A stretch of DNA of 64,000 nt, taken from the NCBI RefSeq assembly GCF_020509005.1, contig NC_063013.1:5456001-5520000 (forward strand), read 5' to 3'. Positions 8,433 through 18,580 of the stretch are shown here, piece after piece (position 1 is the stretch's first letter; each line of letters opens with the position of its first letter). The notes under the pieces were generated by a model. That model searched no databases. It was not told where the DNA came from and worked only from the letters and a program-made list of their open reading frames with translations. This DNA is from Fulvia fulva. Its lineage: Eukaryota; Ascomycota; Dothideomycetes; Mycosphaerellales; Mycosphaerellaceae. The translations under genes and the position numbers were made by a program.

Positions 8433-11147
8433 GTGAAGAGAGGAAAGAAGTTGAGGATCAATACAGCACAGCTAGACCTGTACGACGAGACGGGCAAGGA
8501 CCACGCTTGCAAACCGTTCGTCACGAATGTAAATATCGGCTCAAAGAAACTCTCTTCTTCCAATCTCACTCTCATGGACACTGGCGCACTAGGCGAGTCT
8601 TTTATGGACTATAAACTCGCGACCTCTCTCAACCTCGAACCCCAGGAACTGAAGTACCCTCGCACCCTTGAACTCTTTGACGGCACGGAGACTACCACTG
8701 GTAAGATTACTCATGTTGTACACACGTCAATCACCCTCGGAGGCAAGCGTATGTCGATCACCAGCTTCCTTACGTCCCTACCGCATCAGAAGTTTATCCT
8801 CGGCCTCCCCTGGTTCAGACGACACCGACCTATCATCGACTGGACTTCCCTTACTGTCAGCTTCCCTCCAGAAGTTCCTCCGGCACCTCCGCCTTCTCCG
8901 CCGCCTCAGCGCGGTCCTGAGTATACCAAGATCTTCCAGGTGAACGCCGCTGCCTTCACCACTGCTGCTAAGCAGCCCAAAGCTCAAGTCTTCGCCGCCT
9001 CTCTCCGCGATATCGACATCGCCCTCGAGAAGCTCGACAAGAAGCGTACACCTACCGACCCTGCTACGAAGGTCCCTCCTTGGGCACACCACATCCTCCA
9101 CGTATTCGATGCTAAAGCCGCAGACGAGCTGCCTCCTCATCGCCCTCACGACCACAAGATTGAGCTAGAAGAAGGTGCAGAGACACCGTTCGGACCGTTA
9201 TATTCCATGTCCCGAGAAGAGCTTATCGTCCTCAAGAGATACCTCGAAGAGAACCTAAAGAAGGGGTTCATTCGAGCGAGCCGTTCCAGCGCTGGCAGTC
9301 CCGTCATGTTCGTCAAGAAGCCCGGCGGTGGTCTACGCTTCTGCGTAGACTACCGAGGCTTGAACGCTGTTACAAAGAAGAACCGCTACCCAATACCGTT
9401 GATTCAGGAGACGCTCGAGCGCCTCTCTAAGGCCAAGTACTTCACCAAGCTCGATGTCATCGCTGCGTTCAACAAGTTACGAATGGCAGAAGGACACGAG
9501 TATCTCACAGCCTTCCGTACTCGCTACGGGCTGTTCGAGTCGCTCGTTATGCCCTTCGGCGTTTGTAACGGGCCTAGTACCTTCCAGAACTTCATTAACG
9601 ACATCCTTCAGGAGTTCCTCGATCAGTTCTGCACTGCCTACATCGACGACATCCTAGTCTATAGCGAGACCAAGGAGGAGCACCGCGAGCACGTCTCTAA
9701 GGTCCTTCAGAAGCTCGCAGACGCCGGCTTGCAGCTCGACATCGACAAGTGCGAGTTTGAGAAGACCGAAGTCAAGTTCCTTGGTTTGATCATTACCGCA
9801 GACGGCATCAAGATGGACCAAGAGAAGATCGACGCTATCGTCGAATGGGATGCTCCTACGAACGTCAAAGAGGTCCAGGGTTTCCTAGGCTTTGCCAACT
9901 TCTACCGCCGCTTCATCCACGCATTTTCGGGCGTGGTACGCCCTTTGACGAAGCTCACGCGCAAGGGTGAGAAGTTCGCCTGGACCGACGAATGCCAGGA
10001 GGCTTTTGACTTGCTCAAAGCGAAGTTTGTTGAGAACCCGCTTCTACGGCACTTCGATTTCGAACTGGAGACCCGTGTAGAGACCGACGCATCCGACGGC
10101 GTGGTGGGCGGTGTCCTGCTACAACGCCGCTCGCCTGAATCCCCCTGGTTACCTGTCGCCTTCCTCTCCAAGAAGATGACCGCCACGGAGTGTAACTACG
10201 AGATCTACGACAAGGAGCTTCTCGCCATCGTCAAAGCTTTCGAAGAGTGGCGCCCCGAGCTCGAAGGCTCTGCTATGCCCGTCCAAGTAAGCTCCGACCA
10301 TAAGAACCTCGTCTACTTTATGAAGAGCAAGCTGCTCAATCGTCGCCAGGCCCGCTGGAGCGAGTTCCTCTCCCGGTTCAACTTCGTGATCTCGTACACG
10401 CCCGGCAAGGCCAACTCGATGGCCGACGCCCTTACCCGCCGCCCTGGTGACTCTCCAGTTGATCGAAGAGGGGGCCGGCAAATCGCAGGGCAACAAGTCA
10501 TCAAAGAGCACAACCTCTCTTCCGAGCTTCGAGAGTACCTATCGAATGGCCAGCCTACGCTCGCCGCTTCCTTTGCTACTCTCGTGCTCGCTCCTGCCTA
10601 CCTTGACGAGAGTGACGATGAATCCGAGCCTGAAGAATACGCCTCGGACGCTGAGGACTTGAACGACGATGAAGAGGGCTCAGTAACGACCGACGGCTCA
10701 TCCGAATCAGACTTTGAGGGGTTTGATAATGAGGAGCAGCCCGAAGGCATCATGGCACGAGTACGAACAGCGTACGATGCCGACATAGACGCCCAAGAGT
10801 TAGTTCAGGCCCTTGAATCCGGCGCGAGGACATTCCCGGGCTTCTCGCTGTCCGAGTGCGAGCTCCAGGAAGGTGTCGTCTACTTCCGTAAGAAGCTTTA
10901 CGTACCGCAGCCCGAAGGCTCTAATATCCGAGCTGAGATTCTTCAAATCATCCACGACTCCGCCTCTGGGGGTCACCCAGGCGTAGCCAAGACCCACAAG
11001 CTCCTCGCTAGGTATTACTGGTGGCCGCATTCCTGGAAGGACGTCCGCCGCTACGTGCTGAACTGCGCTGCTTGCCGAAGAGCCAAAGCTAACCGCCACC
11101 GTCCCCACGGTCTCTTGCACCCTCTCCCGGCTCCTGATCGTCCGTGA
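8433..11147 (+). CDS. Gypsy Pol copy 1: protease, RT, RNase H, integrase zinc finger
   Basis: The frame contains protease (LMDTGALGES), reverse transcriptase (FCVDYRGLN, PFGVCNGPSTFQ, active site YIDDILV), RNase H (ETDASDGVVGG, KELLAIVKAFEEW) and the integrase zinc finger (HDSASGGHPG... CAAC). The first ATG-like position is 8433, but the frame is open from about 8370 and is probably entered by frameshifting. It ends at TGA 11145-11147, at the spot where gypsy integrases normally have a conserved Trp before the MDFI motif. The same frame resumes directly after. The stop therefore splits one Pol polyprotein and is shared by copy 2. Confidence 0.88.
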   Translation: MKRGKKLRINTAQLDLYDETGKDHACKPFVTNVNIGSKKLSSSNLTLMDTGALGESFMDYKLATSLNLEPQELKYPRTLELFDGTETTTGKITHVVHTSITLGGKRMSITSFLTSLPHQKFILGLPWFRRHRPIIDWTSLTVSFPPEVPPAPPPSPPPQRGPEYTKIFQVNAAAFTTAAKQPKAQVFAASLRDIDIALEKLDKKRTPTDPATKVPPWAHHILHVFDAKAADELPPHRPHDHKIELEEGAETPFGPLYSMSREELIVLKRYLEENLKKGFIRASRSSAGSPVMFVKKPGGGLRFCVDYRGLNAVTKKNRYPIPLIQETLERLSKAKYFTKLDVIAAFNKLRMAEGHEYLTAFRTRYGLFESLVMPFGVCNGPSTFQNFINDILQEFLDQFCTAYIDDILVYSETKEEHREHVSKVLQKLADAGLQLDIDKCEFEKTEVKFLGLIITADGIKMDQEKIDAIVEWDAPTNVKEVQGFLGFANFYRRFIHAFSGVVRPLTKLTRKGEKFAWTDECQEAFDLLKAKFVENPLLRHFDFELETRVETDASDGVVGGVLLQRRSPESPWLPVAFLSKKMTATECNYEIYDKELLAIVKAFEEWRPELEGSAMPVQVSSDHKNLVYFMKSKLLNRRQARWSEFLSRFNFVISYTPGKANSMADALTRRPGDSPVDRRGGRQIAGQQVIKEHNLSSELREYLSNGQPTLAASFATLVLAPAYLDESDDESEPEEYASDAEDLNDDEEGSVTTDGSSESDFEGFDNEEQPEGIMARVRTAYDADIDAQELVQALESGARTFPGFSLSECELQEGVVYFRKKLYVPQPEGSNIRAEILQIIHDSASGGHPGVAKTHKLLARYYWWPHSWKDVRRYVLNCAACRRAKANRHRPHGLLHPLPAPDRP

Positions 11148-11159
11148 AAGCACATCACT

Positions 11160-12809
11160 ATGGACTTTATCACCGATCTTCCTCACGGCAAGACCTTCAG
11201 CGGCGTGAAAGCAAAGGCCCTTCTAGTGATCGTGGACCGTCACTCCAAGGACCGGTACATGATCCCGTGCTGGAGCATGACCGCAAAGGAGACTGCTCGC
11301 TTGTTCTACGAATTCGTCTGGCGCTTTCAAGGCCTCCCGGATAGCATCACCTCTGACAGAGGCACCCAGTTCATCTCGCACTTCTGGAAGCGTCTGTGTG
11401 CTATCCTGGGCATCAAGCATAACCTCTCGACCAGTTTTCAGCCACAGACCGACGGCCAGACCGAAATTACGAACGCTATCCTCGAGCAGGTCCTTCGTTG
11501 CTTCGTCGACTACCACCAGAAGGATTGGCCTCAGCATATCCCTGCGGTGGAGTTCGCTACTCGTAACTGGGACTCGGAGACTACTGGCTACTCTCCCTTC
11601 TATACTACGAGAGGTTACCACCCTCGTACAGGCATGGAACCAGAAGAACCTCTCCCGCCTACCGAAGACGCAAACGAGCAAGCAGCAGACGAGTTCGCTA
11701 CTATGCTCTCACAGATCCATGAAGAAGTTCACGACGAGATGGTGTACGCACAAGCAATCTACGAGGATCAAGCCAATCGTCGTCGCCAGCCAGCTCCCGA
11801 CTACCAAGTAGGCGATATGGTCTACCTCAACTCCAAGAACATCAAGACAGACCGCCCCTCCAAGAAGCTGAACTGGAAGAACCTAGGTCCTTTTGAGATC
11901 ACCGAGCGTATCAGTTCACACGCCTACCGTCTAGCTCTTCCTGCGAACATAAAGATCCACGACGTCTTCCATCCCGTACGCCTTCGGCCGTCGGCTGAGG
12001 ACCCATTCCCGAACCAAAACCAAGACATGCCAGGTCCTCCCGATGAAGTAGAAGTCGACGAGCCTGTTAACCTACCTTCTGACGACTATGCCGTCCGCAA
12101 GATCCGGGGAATCCGCGTAGAGCCCAACGACGTTGAAGGACTACCGCCGATCAAGTATGAAGTCGAATGGCAAGGTTGCCCTGAGTGGGATACCTCATGG
12201 GAACCTATCCAACATATCATCTTCAATCGTCAAGCAATCGAAGAATACCACGCCCGCGCAGACGGCCCAGAAGTCAACATCGGCAGGCTCTTCGAATCTG
12301 AGCTTTTCGACGGGGCTTACCAATGGTGTATCGACCATGACATCAGGCCTAGGCCTGGTACTGAAGCTGAACATCCTCGATATGTGGAACTACTACGGCT
12401 TCGTAGGAACTCAGCTTTGTTCGGGGGGGCTACTGTCATGGTCTCCCCACAGAGTGTACAGAAGGTGGGGACAGAAGAGCCTCAGAGTGCTCAGAAGTCG
12501 TCAAGAAGTGACAGTCCAGCTTGGTGTGTGAGCGCCAAGAATCACATGCCCCGCAACATTCGCTACGGGACCCAGCCCTCCAAATTCACCCCTCTACCAA
12601 ACCTTGACAGATTCACTTCGGCTCGTGACTGTGTGACTCACGGCACTCCCGCGAGCACCCGCGACTGCGCTGGACCCTGGAAGAAGCACGTGGAAGACTC
12701 GGAACGTAGGGCAGGTTGGAATAAGGTTTTGAGCAAAGCTGCTGAGCGCGGCTTCGCACGGGTTAGCCCTGTTGATGCGGGGACACGCACTCGCGAGGGT
12801 CGCGTATAA
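11160..12809 (+). CDS. Gypsy integrase core and chromodomain, copy 1
   Basis: Same frame as the preceding Pol segment, separated only by the TGA at 11145. The integrase catalytic triad is visible: D in MDFITDL, D in ITSDRGTQF, E in TDGQTEITN. A chromodomain follows (YEVEWQGCPEWDTSWEP), which marks the element as a chromovirus that probably targets modified chromatin. The frame does not stop at the body end: it reads about 125 codons into the 3' LTR before TAA at 12807. The true Pol C terminus therefore includes LTR-encoded residues, unless it is trimmed by the protease. Confidence 0.87.
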   Translation: MDFITDLPHGKTFSGVKAKALLVIVDRHSKDRYMIPCWSMTAKETARLFYEFVWRFQGLPDSITSDRGTQFISHFWKRLCAILGIKHNLSTSFQPQTDGQTEITNAILEQVLRCFVDYHQKDWPQHIPAVEFATRNWDSETTGYSPFYTTRGYHPRTGMEPEEPLPPTEDANEQAADEFATMLSQIHEEVHDEMVYAQAIYEDQANRRRQPAPDYQVGDMVYLNSKNIKTDRPSKKLNWKNLGPFEITERISSHAYRLALPANIKIHDVFHPVRLRPSAEDPFPNQNQDMPGPPDEVEVDEPVNLPSDDYAVRKIRGIRVEPNDVEGLPPIKYEVEWQGCPEWDTSWEPIQHIIFNRQAIEEYHARADGPEVNIGRLFESELFDGAYQWCIDHDIRPRPGTEAEHPRYVELLRLRRNSALFGGATVMVSPQSVQKVGTEEPQSAQKSSRSDSPAWCVSAKNHMPRNIRYGTQPSKFTPLPNLDRFTSARDCVTHGTPASTRDCAGPWKKHVEDSERRAGWNKVLSKAAERGFARVSPVDAGTRTREGRV

Positions 12810-12953
12810 ATATCTGGCCTTCCCCAGGCCTCTCTTGCTTTCTTCGTCTTTTGTTTTGTGTAGCAATCATACCATACCCTTTTGCATCTGCACTTCGCAC
12901 CTGCATTCTCGCTTTCACCCTTGCATCTCACAGGCCAGGCTCTCGCCCTGACA
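12434..12953 (+). repeat. Gypsy LTR 2 (shared, central)
   Basis: The central 520-bp LTR serves as the 3' LTR of copy 1 and the 5' LTR of copy 2. It is preceded by a G-rich polypurine run (CGGGGGGGC, 12422-12430). No RIP is seen. Confidence 0.93.
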
Positions 12954-12995
12954 TCACAAAAGACCAACAAACCGTCAACCACTCGAGTCATCCTC

Positions 12996-14156
12996 ATGGG
13001 TGACCACGCCACCGATAGAGGTGTCAACCTCGACAACCAAGACACTCCATTCCACTTCAGTGAGTGGACTGACATCCCCTTCTCGAACGCCGCTGCCTTC
13101 GGTGCCTGGGCAAACGCCAACCCCGACACCGCCTACGCTCTCATCAACCGCACCGTCTCCTCTTTCCGCGAGACCGCCCAGCAGGTCGAGCAAGCAAACA
13201 ACCAAGCAACATACCTTCAAGGTATTGTGAACACCTTCCAGAACCTCGCCCCGCACGCCGACGACAACCGCCGCCAGCACTTCTCCAAGAAGGTCAACGA
13301 CCCAGACGAGTTCGACGGCAACAAGAGCAAGTTTGAGGCATTTGAGACACAGCTCACCATCAAGCTGTTGGCTAATGCCGACCACTTTCCGCAAGAGAAG
13401 GACAAAGTCACGTACGTCTTCTCCCTCCTTCGGGGAGACGCCGCGGCTCAGGTACAACACTACATCGACAACGCCACGCAGACTATCGGCTGCCCGGACG
13501 TCCTCACCTTGATGCAGGACCTCCGTGCTGCCTTTGGTGATCCAGACCGTAGAGCCACCGCCCAGAACGCCATCCACAACCTCCTCCAGAAGAACAAGAG
13601 CTTCGCCGAGTACCTCGCGGCCTTCAACCGCGACATCGGGTTCACCGGCTACAACGAAGAGACCAAGAAGAGCACTCTCCGCCGTGGTTTGTCAGCAGAG
13701 CTTCTTCGAGCCCTCGAGGACAAGGACGTCGGTGCTATGAGCTTCCGTGAGCTCGTCGAGACCTGCCAGCGCCTCGACTCCAACATGAAACACACCGCCT
13801 CTCTCCTCGCTTTCCGTTCTCAAGGTCGTCAGCCTCGTGGTCCCGGAAGCCACTTCGCTGCTCCACTAGGCGCCGCCGCTCCTACGGCTCTCCCTCCCGT
13901 CTCTGTAGGTGACGCTATGGATCTCAGCGCTGGTGCCGCCGTCCCTCGAGTCCAGGGCCTCGTCAACGGTAAGCTCACTCCCGAAGAGAAGCTTCGCCGT
14001 CGCCAGGCCGGACTCTGCACCTACTGCGGCGGTCCAGGCCACATCGCAGCCAACTGTCCGCAGCTCGCTGCCCGTAACGCCCGCAACCCGGTTCGCGGCG
14101 CTGTCGGCGCTATCGAGCCTGCTCCTGCTGCTCCCGCTGAGCAGGAAAAAGCCTAG
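12996..14156 (+). CDS. Gypsy Gag, copy 2
   Basis: The 386-residue second copy of Gag, starting MGDHATDRG. It differs from copy 1 by a single visible substitution: Phe in place of Ser near the linker before the CCHC knuckle (T at 13813 versus C at 8042). The knuckle and the retrotrans_gag core are intact. Confidence 0.9.
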   Translation: MGDHATDRGVNLDNQDTPFHFSEWTDIPFSNAAAFGAWANANPDTAYALINRTVSSFRETAQQVEQANNQATYLQGIVNTFQNLAPHADDNRRQHFSKKVNDPDEFDGNKSKFEAFETQLTIKLLANADHFPQEKDKVTYVFSLLRGDAAAQVQHYIDNATQTIGCPDVLTLMQDLRAAFGDPDRRATAQNAIHNLLQKNKSFAEYLAAFNRDIGFTGYNEETKKSTLRRGLSAELLRALEDKDVGAMSFRELVETCQRLDSNMKHTASLLAFRSQGRQPRGPGSHFAAPLGAAAPTALPPVSVGDAMDLSAGAAVPRVQGLVNGKLTPEEKLRRRQAGLCTYCGGPGHIAANCPQLAARNARNPVRGAVGAIEPAPAAPAEQEKA

Positions 14157-14203
14157 GTCTTCCTCATCGACGCGATGAAGACCAAGAACAACGTTTACCG
14201 AAA

Positions 14204-16918
14204 GTGAAGAGAGGAAAGAAGTTGAGGATCAATACAGCACAGCTAGACCTGTACGACGAGACGGGCAAGGACCACGCTTGCAAACCGTTCGTCACGAATG
14301 TAAATATCGGCTCAAAGAAACTCTCTTCTTCCAATCTCACTCTCATGGACACTGGCGCACTAGGCGAGTCTTTTATGGACTATAAACTCGCGACCTCTCT
14401 CAACCTCGAACCCCAGGAACTGAAGTACCCTCGCACCCTTGAACTCTTTGACGGCACGGAGACTACCACTGGTAAGATTACTCATGTTGTACACACGTCA
14501 ATCACCCTCGGAGGCAAGCGTATGTCGATCACCAGCTTCCTTACGTCCCTACCGCATCAGAAGTTTATCCTCGGCCTCCCCTGGTTCAGACGACACCGAC
14601 CTATCATCGACTGGACTTCCCTTACTGTCAGCTTCCCTCCAGAAGTTCCTCCGGCACCTCCGCCTTCTCCGCCGCCTCAGCGCGGTCCTGAGTATACCAA
14701 GATCTTCCAGGTGAACGCCGCTGCCTTCACCACTGCTGCTAAGCAGCCCAAAGCTCAAGTCTTCGCCGCCTCTCTCCGCGATATCGACATCGCCCTCGAG
14801 AAGCTCGACAAGAAGCGTACACCTACCGACCCTGCTACGAAGGTCCCTCCTTGGGCACACCACATCCTCCACGTATTCGATGCTAAAGCCGCAGACGAGC
14901 TGCCTCCTCATCGCCCTCACGACCACAAGATTGAGCTAGAAGAAGGTGCAGAGACACCGTTCGGACCGTTATATTCCATGTCCCGAGAAGAGCTTATCGT
15001 CCTCAAGAGATACCTCGAAGAGAACCTAAAGAAGGGGTTCATTCGAGCGAGCCGTTCCAGCGCTGGCAGTCCCGTCATGTTCGTCAAGAAGCCCGGCGGT
15101 GGTCTACGCTTCTGCGTAGACTACCGAGGCTTGAACGCTGTTACAAAGAAGAACCGCTACCCAATACCGTTGATTCAGGAGACGCTCGAGCGCCTCTCTA
15201 AGGCCAAGTACTTCACCAAGCTCGATGTCATCGCTGCGTTCAACAAGTTACGAATGGCAGAAGGACACGAGTATCTCACAGCCTTCCGTACTCGCTACGG
15301 GCTGTTCGAGTCGCTCGTTATGCCCTTCGGCGTTTGTAACGGGCCTAGTACCTTCCAGAACTTCATTAACGACATCCTTCAGGAGTTCCTCGATCAGTTC
15401 TGCACTGCCTACATCGACGACATCCTAGTCTATAGCGAGACCAAGGAGGAGCACCGCGAGCACGTCTCTAAGGTCCTTCAGAAGCTCGCAGACGCCGGCT
15501 TGCAGCTCGACATCGACAAGTGCGAGTTTGAGAAGACCGAAGTCAAGTTCCTTGGTTTGATCATTACCGCAGACGGCATCAAGATGGACCAAGAGAAGAT
15601 CGACGCTATCGTCGAATGGGATGCTCCTACGAACGTCAAAGAGGTCCAGGGTTTCCTAGGCTTTGCCAACTTCTACCGCCGCTTCATCCACGCATTTTCG
15701 GGCGTGGTACGCCCTTTGACGAAGCTCACGCGCAAGGGTGAGAAGTTCGCCTGGACCGACGAATGCCAGGAGGCTTTTGACTTGCTCAAAGCGAAGTTTG
15801 TTGAGAACCCGCTTCTACGGCACTTCGATTTCGAACTGGAGACCCGTGTAGAGACCGACGCATCCGACGGCGTGGTGGGCGGTGTCCTGCTACAACGCCG
15901 CTCGCCTGAATCCCCCTGGTTACCTGTCGCCTTCCTCTCCAAGAAGATGACCGCCACGGAGTGTAACTACGAGATCTACGACAAGGAGCTTCTCGCCATC
16001 GTCAAAGCTTTCGAAGAGTGGCGCCCCGAGCTCGAAGGCTCTGCTATGCCCGTCCAAGTAAGCTCCGACCATAAGAACCTCGTCTACTTTATGAAGAGCA
16101 AGCTGCTCAATCGTCGCCAGGCCCGCTGGAGCGAGTTCCTCTCCCGGTTCAACTTCGTGATCTCGTACACGCCCGGCAAGGCCAACTCGATGGCCGACGC
16201 CCTTACCCGCCGCCCTGGTGACTCTCCAGTTGATCGAAGAGGGGGCCGGCAAATCGCAGGGCAACAAGTCATCAAAGAGCACAACCTCTCTTCCGAGCTT
16301 CGAGAGTACCTATCGAATGGCCAGCCTACGCTCGCCGCTTCCTTTGCTACTCTCGTGCTCGCTCCTGCCTACCTTGACGAGAGTGACGATGAATCCGAGC
16401 CTGAAGAATACGCCTCGGACGCTGAGGACTTGAACGACGATGAAGAGGGCTCAGTAACGACCGACGGCTCATCCGAATCAGACTTTGAGGGGTTTGATAA
16501 TGAGGAGCAGCCCGAAGGCATCATGGCACGAGTACGAACAGCGTACGATGCCGACATAGACGCCCAAGAGTTAGTTCAGGCCCTTGAATCCGGCGCGAGG
16601 ACATTCCCGGGCTTCTCGCTGTCCGAGTGCGAGCTCCAGGAAGGTGTCGTCTACTTCCGTAAGAAGCTTTACGTACCGCAGCCCGAAGGCTCTAATATCC
16701 GAGCTGAGATTCTTCAAATCATCCACGACTCCGCCTCTGGGGGTCACCCAGGCGTAGCCAAGACCCACAAGCTCCTCGCTAGGTATTACTGGTGGCCGCA
16801 TTCCTGGAAGGACGTCCGCCGCTACGTGCTGAACTGCGCTGCTTGCCGAAGAGCCAAAGCTAACCGCCACCGTCCCCACGGTCTCTTGCACCCTCTCCCG
16901 GCTCCTGATCGTCCGTGA
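14204..16918 (+). CDS. Gypsy Pol copy 2: protease, RT, RNase H, integrase zinc finger
   Basis: Identical in translation to copy 1, with DTG protease, YIDD reverse transcriptase, RNase H and the integrase zinc finger. It ends at the same premature TGA (16916-16918). The shared stop shows that the lesion or recoding signal predates the tandem duplication. Confidence 0.88.
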   Translation: MKRGKKLRINTAQLDLYDETGKDHACKPFVTNVNIGSKKLSSSNLTLMDTGALGESFMDYKLATSLNLEPQELKYPRTLELFDGTETTTGKITHVVHTSITLGGKRMSITSFLTSLPHQKFILGLPWFRRHRPIIDWTSLTVSFPPEVPPAPPPSPPPQRGPEYTKIFQVNAAAFTTAAKQPKAQVFAASLRDIDIALEKLDKKRTPTDPATKVPPWAHHILHVFDAKAADELPPHRPHDHKIELEEGAETPFGPLYSMSREELIVLKRYLEENLKKGFIRASRSSAGSPVMFVKKPGGGLRFCVDYRGLNAVTKKNRYPIPLIQETLERLSKAKYFTKLDVIAAFNKLRMAEGHEYLTAFRTRYGLFESLVMPFGVCNGPSTFQNFINDILQEFLDQFCTAYIDDILVYSETKEEHREHVSKVLQKLADAGLQLDIDKCEFEKTEVKFLGLIITADGIKMDQEKIDAIVEWDAPTNVKEVQGFLGFANFYRRFIHAFSGVVRPLTKLTRKGEKFAWTDECQEAFDLLKAKFVENPLLRHFDFELETRVETDASDGVVGGVLLQRRSPESPWLPVAFLSKKMTATECNYEIYDKELLAIVKAFEEWRPELEGSAMPVQVSSDHKNLVYFMKSKLLNRRQARWSEFLSRFNFVISYTPGKANSMADALTRRPGDSPVDRRGGRQIAGQQVIKEHNLSSELREYLSNGQPTLAASFATLVLAPAYLDESDDESEPEEYASDAEDLNDDEEGSVTTDGSSESDFEGFDNEEQPEGIMARVRTAYDADIDAQELVQALESGARTFPGFSLSECELQEGVVYFRKKLYVPQPEGSNIRAEILQIIHDSASGGHPGVAKTHKLLARYYWWPHSWKDVRRYVLNCAACRRAKANRHRPHGLLHPLPAPDRP

Positions 16919-16930
16919 AAGCACATCACT

Positions 16931-18580
16931 ATGGACTTTATCACCGATCTTCCTCACGGCAAGACCTTCAGCGGCGTGAAAGCAAAGGCCCTTCTAGTGA
17001 TCGTGGACCGTCACTCCAAGGACCGGTACATGATCCCGTGCTGGAGCATGACCGCAAAGGAGACTGCTCGCTTGTTCTACGAATTCGTCTGGCGCTTTCA
17101 AGGCCTCCCGGATAGCATCACCTCTGACAGAGGCACCCAGTTCATCTCGCACTTCTGGAAGCGTCTGTGTGCTATCCTGGGCATCAAGCATAACCTCTCG
17201 ACCAGTTTTCAGCCACAGACCGACGGCCAGACCGAAATTACGAACGCTATCCTCGAGCAGGTCCTTCGTTGCTTCGTCGACTACCACCAGAAGGATTGGC
17301 CTCAGCATATCCCTGCGGTGGAGTTCGCTACTCGTAACTGGGACTCGGAGACTACTGGCTACTCTCCCTTCTATACTACGAGAGGTTACCACCCTCGTAC
17401 AGGCATGGAACCAGAAGAACCTCTCCCGCCTACCGAAGACGCAAACGAGCAAGCAGCAGACGAGTTCGCTACTATGCTCTCACAGATCCATGAAGAAGTT
17501 CACGACGAGATGGTGTACGCACAAGCAATCTACGAGGATCAAGCCAATCGTCGTCGCCAGCCAGCTCCCGACTACCAAGTAGGCGATATGGTCTACCTCA
17601 ACTCCAAGAACATCAAGACAGACCGCCCCTCCAAGAAGCTGAACTGGAAGAACCTAGGTCCTTTTGAGATCACCGAGCGTATCAGTTCACACGCCTACCG
17701 TCTAGCTCTTCCTGCGAACATAAAGATCCACGACGTCTTCCATCCCGTACGCCTTCGGCCGTCGGCTGAGGACCCATTCCCGAACCAAAACCAAGACATG
17801 CCAGGTCCTCCCGATGAAGTAGAAGTCGACGAGCCTGTTAACCTACCTTCTGACGACTATGCCGTCCGCAAGATCCGGGGAATCCGCGTAGAGCCCAACG
17901 ACGTTGAAGGACTACCGCCGATCAAGTATGAAGTCGAATGGCAAGGTTGCCCTGAGTGGGATACCTCATGGGAACCTATCCAACATATCATCTTCAATCG
18001 TCAAGCAATCGAAGAATACCACGCCCGCGCAGACGGCCCAGAAGTCAACATCGGCAGGCTCTTCGAATCTGAGCTTTTCGACGGGGCTTACCAATGGTGT
18101 ATCGACCATGACATCAGGCCTAGGCCTGGTACTGAAGCTGAACATCCTCGATATGTGGAACTACTACGGCTTCGTAGGAACTCAGCTTTGTTCGGGGGGG
18201 CTACTGTCATGGTCTCCCCACAGAGTGTACAGAAGGTGGGGACAGAAGAGCCTCAGAGTGCTCAGAAGTCGTCAAGAAGTGACAGTCCAGCTTGGTGTGT
18301 GAGCGCCAAGAATCACATGCCCCGCAGCATTCGCTACGGGACCCAGCCCTCCAAATTCACCCCTCTACCAAACCTTGACAGATTCACTTCGGCTCGTGAC
18401 TGTGTGACTCACGGCACTCCCGCGAGCACCCGCGACTGCGCTGGACCCTGGAAGAAGCACGTGGAAGACTCGGAACGTAGGGCAGGTTGGAATAAGGTTT
18501 TGAGCAAAGCTGCTGAGCGCGGCTTCGCACGGGTTAGCCCTGTTGATGCGGGGACACGCACTCGCGAGGGTCGCGTATAA
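16931..18580 (+). CDS. Gypsy integrase core and chromodomain, copy 2
   Basis: Second copy of the integrase D,D,E core and chromodomain. It again reads through into the following LTR and stops at TAA 18578. The only visible difference from copy 1 is one residue (Asn to Ser) in the LTR-encoded tail, caused by G at 18327. Confidence 0.87.
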   Translation: MDFITDLPHGKTFSGVKAKALLVIVDRHSKDRYMIPCWSMTAKETARLFYEFVWRFQGLPDSITSDRGTQFISHFWKRLCAILGIKHNLSTSFQPQTDGQTEITNAILEQVLRCFVDYHQKDWPQHIPAVEFATRNWDSETTGYSPFYTTRGYHPRTGMEPEEPLPPTEDANEQAADEFATMLSQIHEEVHDEMVYAQAIYEDQANRRRQPAPDYQVGDMVYLNSKNIKTDRPSKKLNWKNLGPFEITERISSHAYRLALPANIKIHDVFHPVRLRPSAEDPFPNQNQDMPGPPDEVEVDEPVNLPSDDYAVRKIRGIRVEPNDVEGLPPIKYEVEWQGCPEWDTSWEPIQHIIFNRQAIEEYHARADGPEVNIGRLFESELFDGAYQWCIDHDIRPRPGTEAEHPRYVELLRLRRNSALFGGATVMVSPQSVQKVGTEEPQSAQKSSRSDSPAWCVSAKNHMPRSIRYGTQPSKFTPLPNLDRFTSARDCVTHGTPASTRDCAGPWKKHVEDSERRAGWNKVLSKAAERGFARVSPVDAGTRTREGRV

